From NCBI RefSeq assembly GCF_002849655.1, contig NZ_PDNW01000023.1, forward strand, positions 1-54,912: DNA of 54,912 nt. Reading direction: 5' to 3'. The position numbers and the translations under genes were made by a program. Origin of the DNA: Pollutimonas subterranea (GTDB taxonomy: Bacteria > Pseudomonadota > Gammaproteobacteria > Burkholderiales > Burkholderiaceae_B). Positions 1 through 6,600 of this stretch are shown here, in pieces (within the stretch, counting starts at the first letter, position 1; each line of letters starts with the position of its first letter). The notes below the pieces were generated by a model, which was given only the letters and a program-made list of their open reading frames with translations, did no database searches and was not told the origin of the DNA.

Positions 1-196
1 GTAGGGGAAATTGCGTCCGCAGCGCTGAAAATCTCCTCCAACGCCGCCCCCAAGCAGACCGGCGCAGCACTCGGTCAGATCAAGGCGCAAAAATCACTCC
101 CGCAAGCCTCATGGTGAAAAGTCCGGGCTAGAGGCACTAAGTCAAAGCGCTGACGGCTACACGCTTAATGAGCTGTGCCAGGCACTGGGACGCAAC

Positions 197-862
197 GTGA
201 ATGAGTTGTTCCGCATGGTGGTCACATTGCAGCGGCGGGGATTCATCCAGGCCGATCAGAACGATCGCTATACGTTGACGTTGAAGATGTTTCAGCTGGC
301 GCATCGCCAGCAGCCAATAAAGTCACTGGTGGGCGCATCGCTGCCGTTGCTGCACGAACTGGCCGAGCGTGCGCGGCAATCCTGCCACTTGTCCATCTTT
401 CAGAACGGGCGTGTCGTTGTCATTGCCCAAGTCGATAGTCCGGAGCGCTGGTCCTTCGGCTTGAAAATCGGCGTGGTGATGGGACTGACCGATACGTCAT
501 CGGGCCATGTTTTGCTGGCCTACCAGGACGAGATAGAGCGCACCCGCATGCTCAGCAGCCATATCAGGGTGGAAGGTGAACTGAATATGGATCCGGGTCA
601 GCTATTTGCCCTGCTCAAGGAGGTGCGCGTCAAGGGCTACGCCTCGATGCCCAGCATCCAGATAGACGGCATCACGAACATTGCATTTCCTGTACGCAGC
701 ATAGGAGGACGCGTGGTGGCTGCCATTAACGTCCCCCATATCGCCAGGATCGACGGCACACCCCGCCCCGATATCGAGCAGATCAAGGAAATCATGGGTA
801 ATGTCTGCACGCGGCTCTCCGCGCGCATCGGTTTCGATCCTTACTGGGTAGAGCCGGCTTAG
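197..862 (+). CDS. IclR family transcriptional regulator, N-terminus damaged or start unclear
   Basis: The protein (221 aa from a GTG at 197) carries the tail of an IclR-type helix-turn-helix (about residues 1-30) followed by the effector-binding IclR domain. Landmarks are LLHELAERARQSCHLS, the TSSGHVLLA segment and the FPVRSIGGRVVAAINV strand. IclR proteins are dimeric DNA-binding regulators that sense small acids or aromatics. The reading frame stays open upstream to position 29 and encodes the first half of the HTH (LEALSQSADGYTLNELC), yet contains no ATG, GTG or TTG before 197. A start at 197 would cut the HTH in two. A different frame ending at the TAG at 129-131 could supply the missing N-terminus if one base is gained or lost near 126-130. 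The gene is therefore either frameshifted or begins outside the window. The family call is firm; intactness is doubtful. Confidence 0.72.
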   Translation: MNELFRMVVTLQRRGFIQADQNDRYTLTLKMFQLAHRQQPIKSLVGASLPLLHELAERARQSCHLSIFQNGRVVVIAQVDSPERWSFGLKIGVVMGLTDTSSGHVLLAYQDEIERTRMLSSHIRVEGELNMDPGQLFALLKEVRVKGYASMPSIQIDGITNIAFPVRSIGGRVVAAINVPHIARIDGTPRPDIEQIKEIMGNVCTRLSARIGFDPYWVEPA

Positions 863-1200
863 TCGCGCCCATTGCTGTCATTGACCGCCTGATGCTTGCG
901 CTGCACGTTATAGGGCGTCAGCACAGCATGGCACACTAGATCCAGGGTCGGCCGCACGTCACCGGCCTTGTCCTGATACACCTTGGGCGTGAGGCTGCCC
1001 GACATTGCTACCGAATCGCCATCATCCAGAGCCAGAAGCGCGGCCTGCACCTTCTCGTCGAAAGCGATTACGTTGCATAACAGGGTATCGCCATTGCCCG
1101 CCATCACCTTGACCTTCGCGGTCGTGTAGCTGTCGCCTGTTTTTCCTGTGCCTTGCTTGGGCGCGCCGTAAAGCCTGCCTGCCGTGAGTGCGTCGATCAT
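859..1200 (-). CDS. Single-stranded DNA-binding (SSB-like) OB-fold protein
   Basis: This 113-aa protein begins MIDALTAGRLYGAPKQ and continues with a pattern typical of short SSB-like OB-fold proteins found on plasmids, phages and integrated elements: a basic strand, KVKVMAGNGDTLLCNVIAFD, then a segment with DGDSVAMSGSLTPKVYQDKAG. It should bind single-stranded DNA. It lacks the long acidic-tipped C-terminal tail of the housekeeping SSB, so it is unlikely to be the main replication SSB. The ATG at 1200 is preceded by GGAAG at normal spacing. Its 3' end overlaps the end of the IclR gene by 4 bp in convergent orientation. With no replication genes around it, it may be the remnant of a mobile element (inference). 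Confidence 0.7.
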   Translation of the reverse strand: MIDALTAGRLYGAPKQGTGKTGDSYTTAKVKVMAGNGDTLLCNVIAFDEKVQAALLALDDGDSVAMSGSLTPKVYQDKAGDVRPTLDLVCHAVLTPYNVQRKHQAVNDSNGRD

Positions 1201-1342
1201 TTATGTTGCTTCCATCATCAATAGCTGGCCAAATTCGGCTGGGTCGGTCGTCAGACTGCTATTAGAATGCATTTGCGGCTCGCTTGCATGCCGACATGGA
1301 CCGTTCAGCACTCCAACACCCGCCAACGAGAGGTATGCCGGA

Positions 1343-2494
1343 ATGAAGCCAGGCTTGACCATATGGGCCTTATCAGGAGGAGCCGCCGTATCCGTGGGCT
1401 TCGCACGTTTCGGTTATGCCCTTATCCTGCCTGCGATGCAGGCCGACCTGGAACTGAATTACGCACAGGCTGGCTGGCTGAATACCGCCAATTCCCTGGG
1501 CTATTTGCTGGGCGCCTTGCTGACCATTCTGTTTGTCGCCAGACTGGGCAACCGCATCCTTTTTGCGGGCGGTTTGGTTCTGACCACCGTTACCCTACTG
1601 GGTACCGGCATGACGCAAGATTTTCAATGGCTAACGCTGTTTCGATTTCTCGCGGGATTCGGTGCAGCGGGCGCTTTCATCTGCGGCGGCGTGCTGTCGG
1701 GCGTGCTCGGGACGCGTGCCATTGTCATATTCTTCAGTGGCGGAGGCTTGGGAATGCTGCTTACCGGCGCAGTGCTTCCCTGGCTATTCTACGAAACAGG
1801 GGCCAGCGCCTGGCCTTGGGCATGGCTGGTCATCGGCGCCGTGTGTGTTCCTTTATCGATTGCAGCCGTTACGGCTTGCGCCACAATTCAGGAGCCATCC
1901 TCACCGACCACATCGACACGCTGGCCATGGCGGCATTGCGCCGCTGAATTTATCGCTTATTTCTTTTTTGGGCTGGGCTACATTGCCTACATGACGTTCA
2001 TTGTTGCCTGGGTCAAACATCACACGGCGGACCCGTCACGCCTGGCCGGCACCACGTCAATAATGTGGATACTCCTGGGTGCGATGACCCTGGTAGCCCC
2101 TATTGTCTGGCGCAGTGTATTCAACGGACGTCGCGACGGCATACCCATGGCCTTGGCCCTGCTCGTACTGGCGTCAGGTGCAGCGCTGCCTTTGCTCTTG
2201 TCCAATCTGATCGGAACGTGGCTTTCTGCATTGCTGGTAGGCGCCAGCGTGTTCATGGTGCCCTCGGCGGTCACGGGATTCGTGAAGACAAATTTGCCAC
2301 CACGCGCCTGGGGCAATGCGCTGGCGGTCGCCACAAGCCTTTTCGCCCTCGGGCAGACTATCGGACCGGTTGCCTGCGGCTGGATCAGCGACCTGACCGG
2401 CTCGCTATCGAGCGGCCTCGCCGCTTCGGCCGGAATGCTGTTTTTGGCGGCGCTGCTGGCCCTATGCCAGAAACCCTTGCCGCCATTGAGCTGA
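1343..2494 (+). CDS. MFS transporter, YbfB/YjiJ type
   Basis: This 383-aa inner-membrane protein has about twelve hydrophobic segments and opens with MKPGLTIWALSGGAAVSVGF, followed by ARFGYALILPAMQADL. That opening (a small-residue first helix, then ARFGY and LP.M) is characteristic of the YbfB/YjiJ branch of the major facilitator superfamily, whose substrates are mostly unknown. The start at 1343 is preferred over an upstream in-frame codon because GAGAGG lies about 8 nt before it and the first membrane helix follows at once; the upstream extension is not membrane-like. It ends 10 bp from the stop of the convergent small gene at 2504. The adjacent IclR regulator might control it, but the sequence does not show this. 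Confidence 0.85.
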   Translation: MKPGLTIWALSGGAAVSVGFARFGYALILPAMQADLELNYAQAGWLNTANSLGYLLGALLTILFVARLGNRILFAGGLVLTTVTLLGTGMTQDFQWLTLFRFLAGFGAAGAFICGGVLSGVLGTRAIVIFFSGGGLGMLLTGAVLPWLFYETGASAWPWAWLVIGAVCVPLSIAAVTACATIQEPSSPTTSTRWPWRHCAAEFIAYFFFGLGYIAYMTFIVAWVKHHTADPSRLAGTTSIMWILLGAMTLVAPIVWRSVFNGRRDGIPMALALLVLASGAALPLLLSNLIGTWLSALLVGASVFMVPSAVTGFVKTNLPPRAWGNALAVATSLFALGQTIGPVACGWISDLTGSLSSGLAASAGMLFLAALLALCQKPLPPLS

Positions 2495-2503
2495 CATTTC
2501 CGA

Positions 2504-2734
2504 CTACACCTGCTCCACAAGTTGAAATTCAACATCGCTTCCAGAGTTGCAACGCCCGTTCAGGGACCATCGGTGCCATTCTGTTGCGACGGCACGCTGA
2601 TCGAAGACGAGCACATACCCCAGACAATTGACTTCCTCCGACTCAACCGCGGTGGTAATCTCGGTGATAAAAGCGAGCCTGCCACCATTGGTTCGGTATA
2701 TGCCGATTCCGTTAACGATCTGCGGAGCATTCAA
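2504..2734 (-). CDS. Small conserved-looking hypothetical protein, TTG start
   Basis: This 76-aa protein reads from a TTG at 2734 with GGAGGG at 2747-2742 on the minus strand, seven bases upstream. It contains IGIYRTNGGRLAFITEI and a C-terminal TEWHRWSLNGRCNS segment, which resembles small soluble proteins of unknown function seen in proteobacteria. The frame continues upstream to 2917 without an ATG, but the ribosome binding site decides for the shorter form. No signal peptide or membrane segment is visible. It converges with the MFS gene. I cannot assign a function. Confidence 0.5.
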   Translation of the reverse strand: MNAPQIVNGIGIYRTNGGRLAFITEITTAVESEEVNCLGYVLVFDQRAVATEWHRWSLNGRCNSGSDVEFQLVEQV

Positions 2735-2869
2735 GGAAACACCCTCCTTTTCTAGGGGGCCAGTGTGAACAAAAGGGATCTGCGTCTGCCTGGGAACATG
2801 GTAGAGATGCTGAATAAAACGCCGAATACCGTCAATGGGCCGAATAGCTTCCCCACTTATTTCAATCCT

Positions 2870-2897
2870 CTTGAAATCCCCGGGTTTGCACTTATAT
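2870..2897 (+). promoter_or_regulatory. Candidate sigma-32 (heat-shock) promoter for the hsp20 pair
   Basis: CTTGAAA at 2870-2876 is an exact match to the sigma-32 -35 element. After 14 nt it is followed by CTTATAT at 2891-2897, a weak match to the CCCCATnT -10 element. It points at the two Hsp20 genes and would leave a 5' untranslated region of roughly 95 nt. The position and the nature of the downstream genes support the call; the -10 element is the weak point. Confidence 0.5.
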
Positions 2898-3000
2898 CGC
2901 AAACAGGCGGGTAGCAAGCTCTCCCGTTTCCACAGTCTGTCATTAGCCGAGCGCCGAGCAGATTCCGAGGCGTGCGGCCCGTTACAAGGAGGCTACGTCC

Positions 3001-3444
3001 ATGAGAAGTTCTTATTTGCAAACCGACCTCTTGAGCGAGTTCGACCGCCTACAGCAACAGGTGGCTTCGCTTTTTGGCGGCTTTCCTTCAAGCATACGTT
3101 CGGACCGCTATGGGTCATTCCCCAAGCTCAACGTAGGCACGACTGACGACGCCATCGAGATCGTCGCTTTCGTACCCGGCGTAAAGTCTGATCAGATCGA
3201 TGTCTCGATTGATAAAGGTCTATTGACCATCAGTGGCGAGCGCCAGGCCTTGTTCGCCAACGAAGAGAGCGATGACGCCCGGCGCTATGCGCAGGAACGC
3301 TATGCCGGTTCGTTTCGCCGCACCATCGAGCTGCCCGCGAACGCCAATCCCGAGCAGGTCACGGCGCGCTGCTCGAATGGGTGCCTGATGGTGACCGTCG
3401 CCAAACATGAGGCGTCCAAACCGCGCGCTATTACTGTTCAATAA
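3001..3444 (+). CDS. Small heat-shock protein, Hsp20 family
   Basis: This 147-aa alpha-crystallin-type chaperone should hold unfolding proteins in the cytoplasm for later refolding. The N-terminal arm (LLSEFDRLQQQVASLFGGF) is followed by the alpha-crystallin domain: PKLNVGTTDDAIEIVAFVPG, then IDVSIDKGLLTISGER, then the FRRTIELPANANPEQVTA strand and the NGCLMVTVAK segment, where NGxLxVxxxK is the usual family signature. The start is set by AAGGAGG about nine bases upstream. A second hsp20 gene follows 16 bp after the stop, so the two probably form an operon under the upstream heat-shock-like promoter. Confidence 0.93.
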   Translation: MRSSYLQTDLLSEFDRLQQQVASLFGGFPSSIRSDRYGSFPKLNVGTTDDAIEIVAFVPGVKSDQIDVSIDKGLLTISGERQALFANEESDDARRYAQERYAGSFRRTIELPANANPEQVTARCSNGCLMVTVAKHEASKPRAITVQ

Positions 3445-3460
3445 ACACGGAGGAAAGATC

Positions 3461-3871
3461 ATGAACGACATCAGCAGCAATGCTTTGCAGCGCAGTCAAG
3501 CTCAGGTTGCCCCTCGCCAGGGCGGCCAAGCGGCTCGGCCCCTGACACTCACACCGGCCGTCGATGTAGAGGAAAACAGCCACGGTATTACGCTGTGGCT
3601 GGACATGCCGGCTGTACCAAAAGAAAAGCTGGAGATCGAGGTCCACGACGACAATTTGCGCATCCAGGGTGAAGCTGTCGTTCCGACACCTGAGAACCTG
3701 CAGCTCAAGTACGCGGAAGTCAGGGAGTCGCGCTTTGCCCGCAGCTTTACTCTGGCCCCCGACCTGGATACGTCGCGGATCGACGCCAATCTACAGGATG
3801 GCGTGCTGAGAGTGACGATACCGCGGCGTGAAGAAGCGCGGCCCCGGCGTATCGAAGTACAGGCCGGCTAA
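3461..3871 (+). CDS. Small heat-shock protein, Hsp20 family (second copy)
   Basis: This 136-aa Hsp20 protein differs from its upstream neighbour but has the same architecture. A Gln/Arg-rich N-terminal arm leads to the alpha-crystallin domain starting LTPAVDVEENSHGITLWLDM, then KLEIEVHDDNLRIQGEA, then ESRFARSFTLAPDLD and the signature NLQDGVLRVTIPR. Tandem Hsp20 pairs of this kind often co-assemble (family knowledge; not shown here). The ATG at 3461 has GGAGGAAAG just upstream. A T-run terminator hairpin follows about 45 bp after the stop. Confidence 0.93.
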   Translation: MNDISSNALQRSQAQVAPRQGGQAARPLTLTPAVDVEENSHGITLWLDMPAVPKEKLEIEVHDDNLRIQGEAVVPTPENLQLKYAEVRESRFARSFTLAPDLDTSRIDANLQDGVLRVTIPRREEARPRRIEVQAG

Positions 3872-3914
3872 GCGTCAAGCGCCGGCGGAAGCCTTGGGGC
3901 TCCCAGGCGGACTG

Positions 3915-3958
3915 CACCCCAAAAGTTGGACACCCATCCAGCCTTTGGGGTGTTTTTT
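3915..3958 (+). terminator. Intrinsic terminator after the hsp20 pair
   Basis: CACCCCAAA at 3915-3923 pairs with TTTGGGGTG at 3944-3952 and is followed by six T residues, giving a rho-independent terminator with a long loop. The left arm and loop (ACCCCAAAAGTTGGACAC) also look like the terminal inverted repeat of an IS3-family element, so the hairpin may derive from an old insertion sequence end. No transposase is present. Confidence 0.65.
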
Positions 3959-4045
3959 ATGAGCCACCTGGATGGCGTTGGGCATGCCATATGCATGCGC
4001 CGGTTGAATGCATGCCAGGGCCAATTGCTGATACAGGGAAATAAA

Positions 4046-4228
4046 ATGACTCGATCCGACCGTAAAACCGACCAAGACAACAGCCAACAAGACGCCAAGG
4101 GCGAAAAAGCGACTCAGTTTGATGGAAACCCGAATCCGCAGGGCGCTCCATCGTCGCCCTTGAAACCCAAGGACGACACTCCTTTTTTTCTTGAAAAAAC
4201 CAGCGGACCGGAAAAAGAGAAAAAGTAA
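4046..4228 (+). CDS. Small disordered hydrophilic protein
   Basis: This 60-aa protein starts at the ATG at 4046 with AGGGAA upstream. It is almost entirely charged, polar or Pro-rich, with no hydrophobic core. Its second half contains PNPQGAPSSPLKPKDDTP followed by L-x-K-x-S. The same pattern (NPAGVPTSP, DDTP, L-x-K-x-S) appears in the protein at 5856-6083, so the two are probably paralogues. Such Glu/Lys/Pro-rich small proteins are often stress-induced in related genomes, but no function can be assigned. It converges on the lipoprotein gene at 4317, separated by a long palindrome. Confidence 0.6.
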   Translation: MTRSDRKTDQDNSQQDAKGEKATQFDGNPNPQGAPSSPLKPKDDTPFFLEKTSGPEKEKK

Positions 4229-4255
4229 AGCGCCATCCGACGCCTTTACCTCACA

Positions 4256-4290
4256 GTAGCAAGTGGGGCGCGCCGCGCCCCACTTGCTAC
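4256..4290. terminator. Perfect 17-bp inverted repeat between convergent genes
   Basis: A 17-base arm beginning GTAGCAAGTGGGG pairs perfectly with its complement across a single central C (4256-4290). It lies between the stop of the + strand gene at 4228 and the stop of the - strand gene at 4317. There is no T-run on either side, so it is a terminator-like or transcript-stabilising hairpin rather than a textbook intrinsic terminator. Confidence 0.55.
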
Positions 4291-4316
4291 CGCCCATGAG
4301 TATCCGCCATCTGACG

Positions 4317-4508
4317 TTATTTTTGTGCGTCTCTTGCCGCAGCTTGAATCTTGTCGCCCGCCTTCTCGATCTGGGCGCCGGCATTACTAATGGACTGGTC
4401 GACCGCTTTCCCGGCTTTCTCGGCCGGACCTTCTTCGGGTTGGCAGCCTGCCAACCCGAATGACAACATGCCTGCCAAAATTACCGCGCTACTCTTGCGT
4501 TTGATCAT
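4317..4508 (-). CDS. Small entericidin-like lipoprotein
   Basis: This 63-aa protein has a basic start (MIKRKSS), a short hydrophobic stretch and a lipobox LAGC with Cys at residue 22, so it should be lipidated and membrane-anchored. The mature part (EKAGKAVDQSISNAGAQIEK and on to AAARDAQK) is an amphipathic Ala/Lys/Glu helix like entericidin-type and other small envelope lipoproteins. The role is unknown; proteins of this type are often induced by stress or in stationary phase. Confidence 0.75.
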   Translation of the reverse strand: MIKRKSSAVILAGMLSFGLAGCQPEEGPAEKAGKAVDQSISNAGAQIEKAGDKIQAAARDAQK

Positions 4509-4591
4509 TCGTATCTCTTTTAACTCGTTTATGAATTCGTTATGGCTAACTTTCGTGGCATCGCCGCAAAGGTGGACGAGCCCTCGAACAG

Positions 4592-4894
4592 CTACATTCC
4601 AATCGACTTTTTAATCTGAACGTTCTGGGCGGCGATAAGCTGTTCGAACTCCTCAGTTGAATCTGAGCCCAGTTCCAGCAGCATGATGAAACTGTCTTTC
4701 CCCATTGCCTTGGTCACACCGGCGATCGCCCGATATTTGGCAATCTCGCGCAGTTCACTGACGCTTTTCCCGGCGGCCTGTGCGTCCTGCTCAGTAATGG
4801 CATCCACCTCACGCATCAAATCAGGATTGCGTTCAAAAAACCGCTGCTTGCCACGAGCCACTGCTGTTTTGATCTTGTTGGATTCATCGTTCAT
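4592..4894 (-). CDS. Hypothetical 100-aa helical protein
   Basis: This is a mostly alpha-helical, soluble protein starting MNDESNKIKTAVARGKQRFF. The middle (KSVSELREIAKYRAIAGVTK) and the end (STEEFEQLIAAQNVQIKKSI) look like packed amphipathic helices. There is no signal peptide or recognisable motif. The ATG at 4894 has only a weak upstream purine run. It lies in the zone of small stress-type genes; function unknown. Confidence 0.55.
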   Translation of the reverse strand: MNDESNKIKTAVARGKQRFFERNPDLMREVDAITEQDAQAAGKSVSELREIAKYRAIAGVTKAMGKDSFIMLLELGSDSTEEFEQLIAAQNVQIKKSIGM

Positions 4895-4999
4895 TGTTCT
4901 AGTCCTGTCTATGGTGCCACGACGCTTGATGCTATTCGGCGACGTTGCGATCGCGCCTCATCGTACACGCTACGGAGCGACAGATAGATCTGCCGTGTC

Positions 5000-5149
5000 T
5001 TAGCAGTTGCCCTTCTTGGCCTGCCCCGGCGGACAGAAGCCACCCCGGTCGCCTCCATGCGGGTCAACAACAACTGATCCAGACGGCGTATAGACAGCGC
5101 ACGCGGACAGAATGGAAACCGTAAAGGCAAGCAAGGCAATCAACTTCAT
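5000..5149 (-). CDS. Very small lipoprotein ending in a Cys-containing PPGQAKKGNC tail
   Basis: This is a 49-aa protein. It begins MKLIALLAFTVSILSACA, a signal peptide with lipobox LSAC (Cys at residue 17). The mature part of about 33 residues is rich in Gly and Val and ends GGFCPPGQAKKGNC. Small secreted proteins with an FCPPGQAKKG-type tail recur in Burkholderiales (recalled, not checked). The convincing signal and lipobox make this frame much more credible than the overlapping longer frame in the same stretch. Function unknown. Confidence 0.6.
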   Translation of the reverse strand: MKLIALLAFTVSILSACAVYTPSGSVVVDPHGGDRGGFCPPGQAKKGNC

Positions 5150-5340
5150 AGGTATCTCAAAAAGTGGGTTCGACTGGGATTCTAGTCACTTCTGCAAAGC
5201 CGGACCTTACAAAACGTAACTTGGTGACGGACCCATTGCCCACGTCAGGCACACCAGTTGCTAGACACAGATTGTCAGAAGCTTGGCCGCTCGACGCTGA
5301 GCATTTTGAAACGCAACCTTTAAAAGTGAGAGCAACACCT

Positions 5341-5712
5341 ATGACCATCGCAAATACAATATCAAAGCACCTTCTTATTTCCGCTTTTGTATTGGGGGCA
5401 GGCATGAGTTCATCTGCATGGGCCCAATCGACATCCGCAGCCGATGCCAAAGCCCAATATAAGGCGGACATGCAAAAGTGCGAAACCATGAAAGGCAATG
5501 ACCAGGATGTCTGCGAGAAAGCGGCCGAAGCCCGCCGGGACTCCGCTAAAGCCGATCAAAAGGCCAATAAAGAATCCGCAGAAGCACAACATGATGCGGC
5601 AAAGACGAAGCGAGACTCGGCTTATGACGTTGCGAAAGAAAAATGCGACGCCATGTCCGGCGATGCAAAGGACCAATGTATTGCACAAGCCAAAACCCAG
5701 CATGGCAAGTAA
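5341..5712 (+). CDS. Secreted, charged helical protein, TolA-like low complexity
   Basis: This 123-aa protein has a clear signal peptide (MTIANTISKHLLISAFVLGA, on to AWA-QS near residue 30). The mature part is a long Ala/Lys/Asp/Glu-rich helix with paired cysteines in two repeats: KADMQKCETMKGNDQDVCEK near the start and EKCDAMSGDAKDQCIAQAK near the end. This pattern is widespread in Burkholderiales and often labelled 'TolA-like' because of composition only. It is probably periplasmic with two internal disulfides (inference). The ATG at 5341 is chosen because the signal peptide starts there. A UUCG-loop terminator follows. Confidence 0.75.
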   Translation: MTIANTISKHLLISAFVLGAGMSSSAWAQSTSAADAKAQYKADMQKCETMKGNDQDVCEKAAEARRDSAKADQKANKESAEAQHDAAKTKRDSAYDVAKEKCDAMSGDAKDQCIAQAKTQHGK

Positions 5713-5741
5713 CCTTACAGAGCGTTGAACCACTAGCCATC

Positions 5742-5764
5742 ATGCCCTCTTCGGAGGGCATTTC
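5742..5764 (+). terminator. UUCG-loop intrinsic terminator
   Basis: ATGCCCTC and GAGGGCAT pair around a TTCG tetraloop (5742-5761), followed by a short T stretch. The C(UUCG)G loop is exceptionally stable. It ends the transcript of the secreted helical protein. A near-copy lies at 7919. Confidence 0.75.
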
Positions 5765-5855
5765 TGTGCCCGGTGCCGCAGGCACATTGCTTGCCCTACA
5801 AAAGCGTGGAGGCCGTTCAGCCGAACTGGCCAGGTGATGCTTATGAAGGAACAAC

Positions 5856-6083
5856 ATGACACAGGAACAGAAACCAGTTACCCCTTTGCAAAGAGATCAG
5901 AAACAAGCAACGGACAGCACCCAGGATGAACTAAATCCGAGTTCGGAATTGGGATTAAAGTCGCCGGTGAAGGAATCGGAACGCTCCGGCGAAAGCAAGA
6001 CAAATCCGGCTGGAGTACCTACCTCACCTAATAGGGATGACACTCCAAGGCCGCTAGGAAAAGAATCTCGCAACGACCAATAA
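5856..6083 (+). CDS. Small disordered hydrophilic protein, paralogue of the one at 4046
   Basis: This 75-aa protein is predicted to be disordered, starting MTQEQKPVTPLQRDQKQATD and rich in Ser, Glu, Lys and Pro. GAAGGAAC lies just upstream of the ATG at 5856. Near the C-terminus it has NPAGVPTSPNRDDTPRPLGK followed by ES, matching the pattern in the protein at 4046-4228. The shared tail suggests a common family. Function unknown. Confidence 0.6.
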   Translation: MTQEQKPVTPLQRDQKQATDSTQDELNPSSELGLKSPVKESERSGESKTNPAGVPTSPNRDDTPRPLGKESRNDQ

Positions 6084-6128
6084 CGTATCCGCAAAGCCAT
6101 GCCGAGCGTCCAGGCTGCGGGACTACAT

Positions 6129-6160
6129 CGGGGACATGGATCAAATGATCCTTGTCCCCG
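6129..6160. terminator. Hairpin after the small disordered protein gene
   Basis: CGGGGACA at 6129-6136 pairs with TGTCCCCG at 6153-6160. Inside, after one T/T mismatch, GGATCA pairs with TGATCC around a two-base loop. There is no T-run, so it is a strong structural element but only a possible terminator. The remaining stretch to 6264 shows no convincing gene. Confidence 0.45.
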
Positions 6161-6264
6161 TAGAACTATCGCAACCTATAAAGACGAGCTTGTCACGTTT
6201 CTCAACGCGCAAATTCTGAACGATTTCCAATATATCAACCGCTAGCACGAGTGCTTTCTTTTGA

Positions 6265-6429
6265 TTAGCCATGCCGGTGCTTTTGCCTTGGCTCCGCCGC
6301 TGGCAAGTCGCTAACTGAAGGCTGGACAGGCGCAGTGTTTAATTCTTGGCCTCCTCCGCTCAACCAAAGCGCACGGCGCACGGCTTGGGATTTTAATGAT
6401 GGAGCGATGTCAAGTGCTGGTGGTGCCAT
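6265..6429 (-). CDS. Short hypothetical protein with a strong ribosome binding site
   Basis: This is a 54-aa reading frame on the minus strand from the ATG at 6429, with AAGGAGA six to seven bases upstream, one of the best ribosome binding sites in this part of the window. The product begins MAPPALDIAPSLKSQAVRR, has a short hydrophobic patch ALWLSGGG and a Pro/Gln-rich end. It fills part of the otherwise empty 500-bp stretch between 6083 and 6601. No family is recognised. Confidence 0.4.
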   Translation of the reverse strand: MAPPALDIAPSLKSQAVRRALWLSGGGQELNTAPVQPSVSDLPAAEPRQKHRHG

Positions 6430-6600
6430 AACGTTCTCCTTCGAAGCCCATTATTGAGACTCCACCGTACCAACGGCAGGCTGGCACTGCAATCGCGTTT
6501 GCTCGTAATTACAATTGATATACTTTTTCACTTCAACGGGCGTAAGCCATCATCGGGGCGCTCGCCTCTCAAGCCCACCTATTCCGGGGGACACTATTCC

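Noticed and set aside
2735-2917. Upstream extension of the small gene ending at 2504
   Set aside because: Only a TTG start without ribosome binding site; the GGAGGG at 2742-2747 supports the shorter form. The extension also crosses the heat-shock-like promoter.
4909-5139. Arg-rich reading frame of 76 codons on the minus strand
   Set aside because: It overlaps the convincing small lipoprotein gene in another frame, has no ribosome binding site and its composition is not protein-like.
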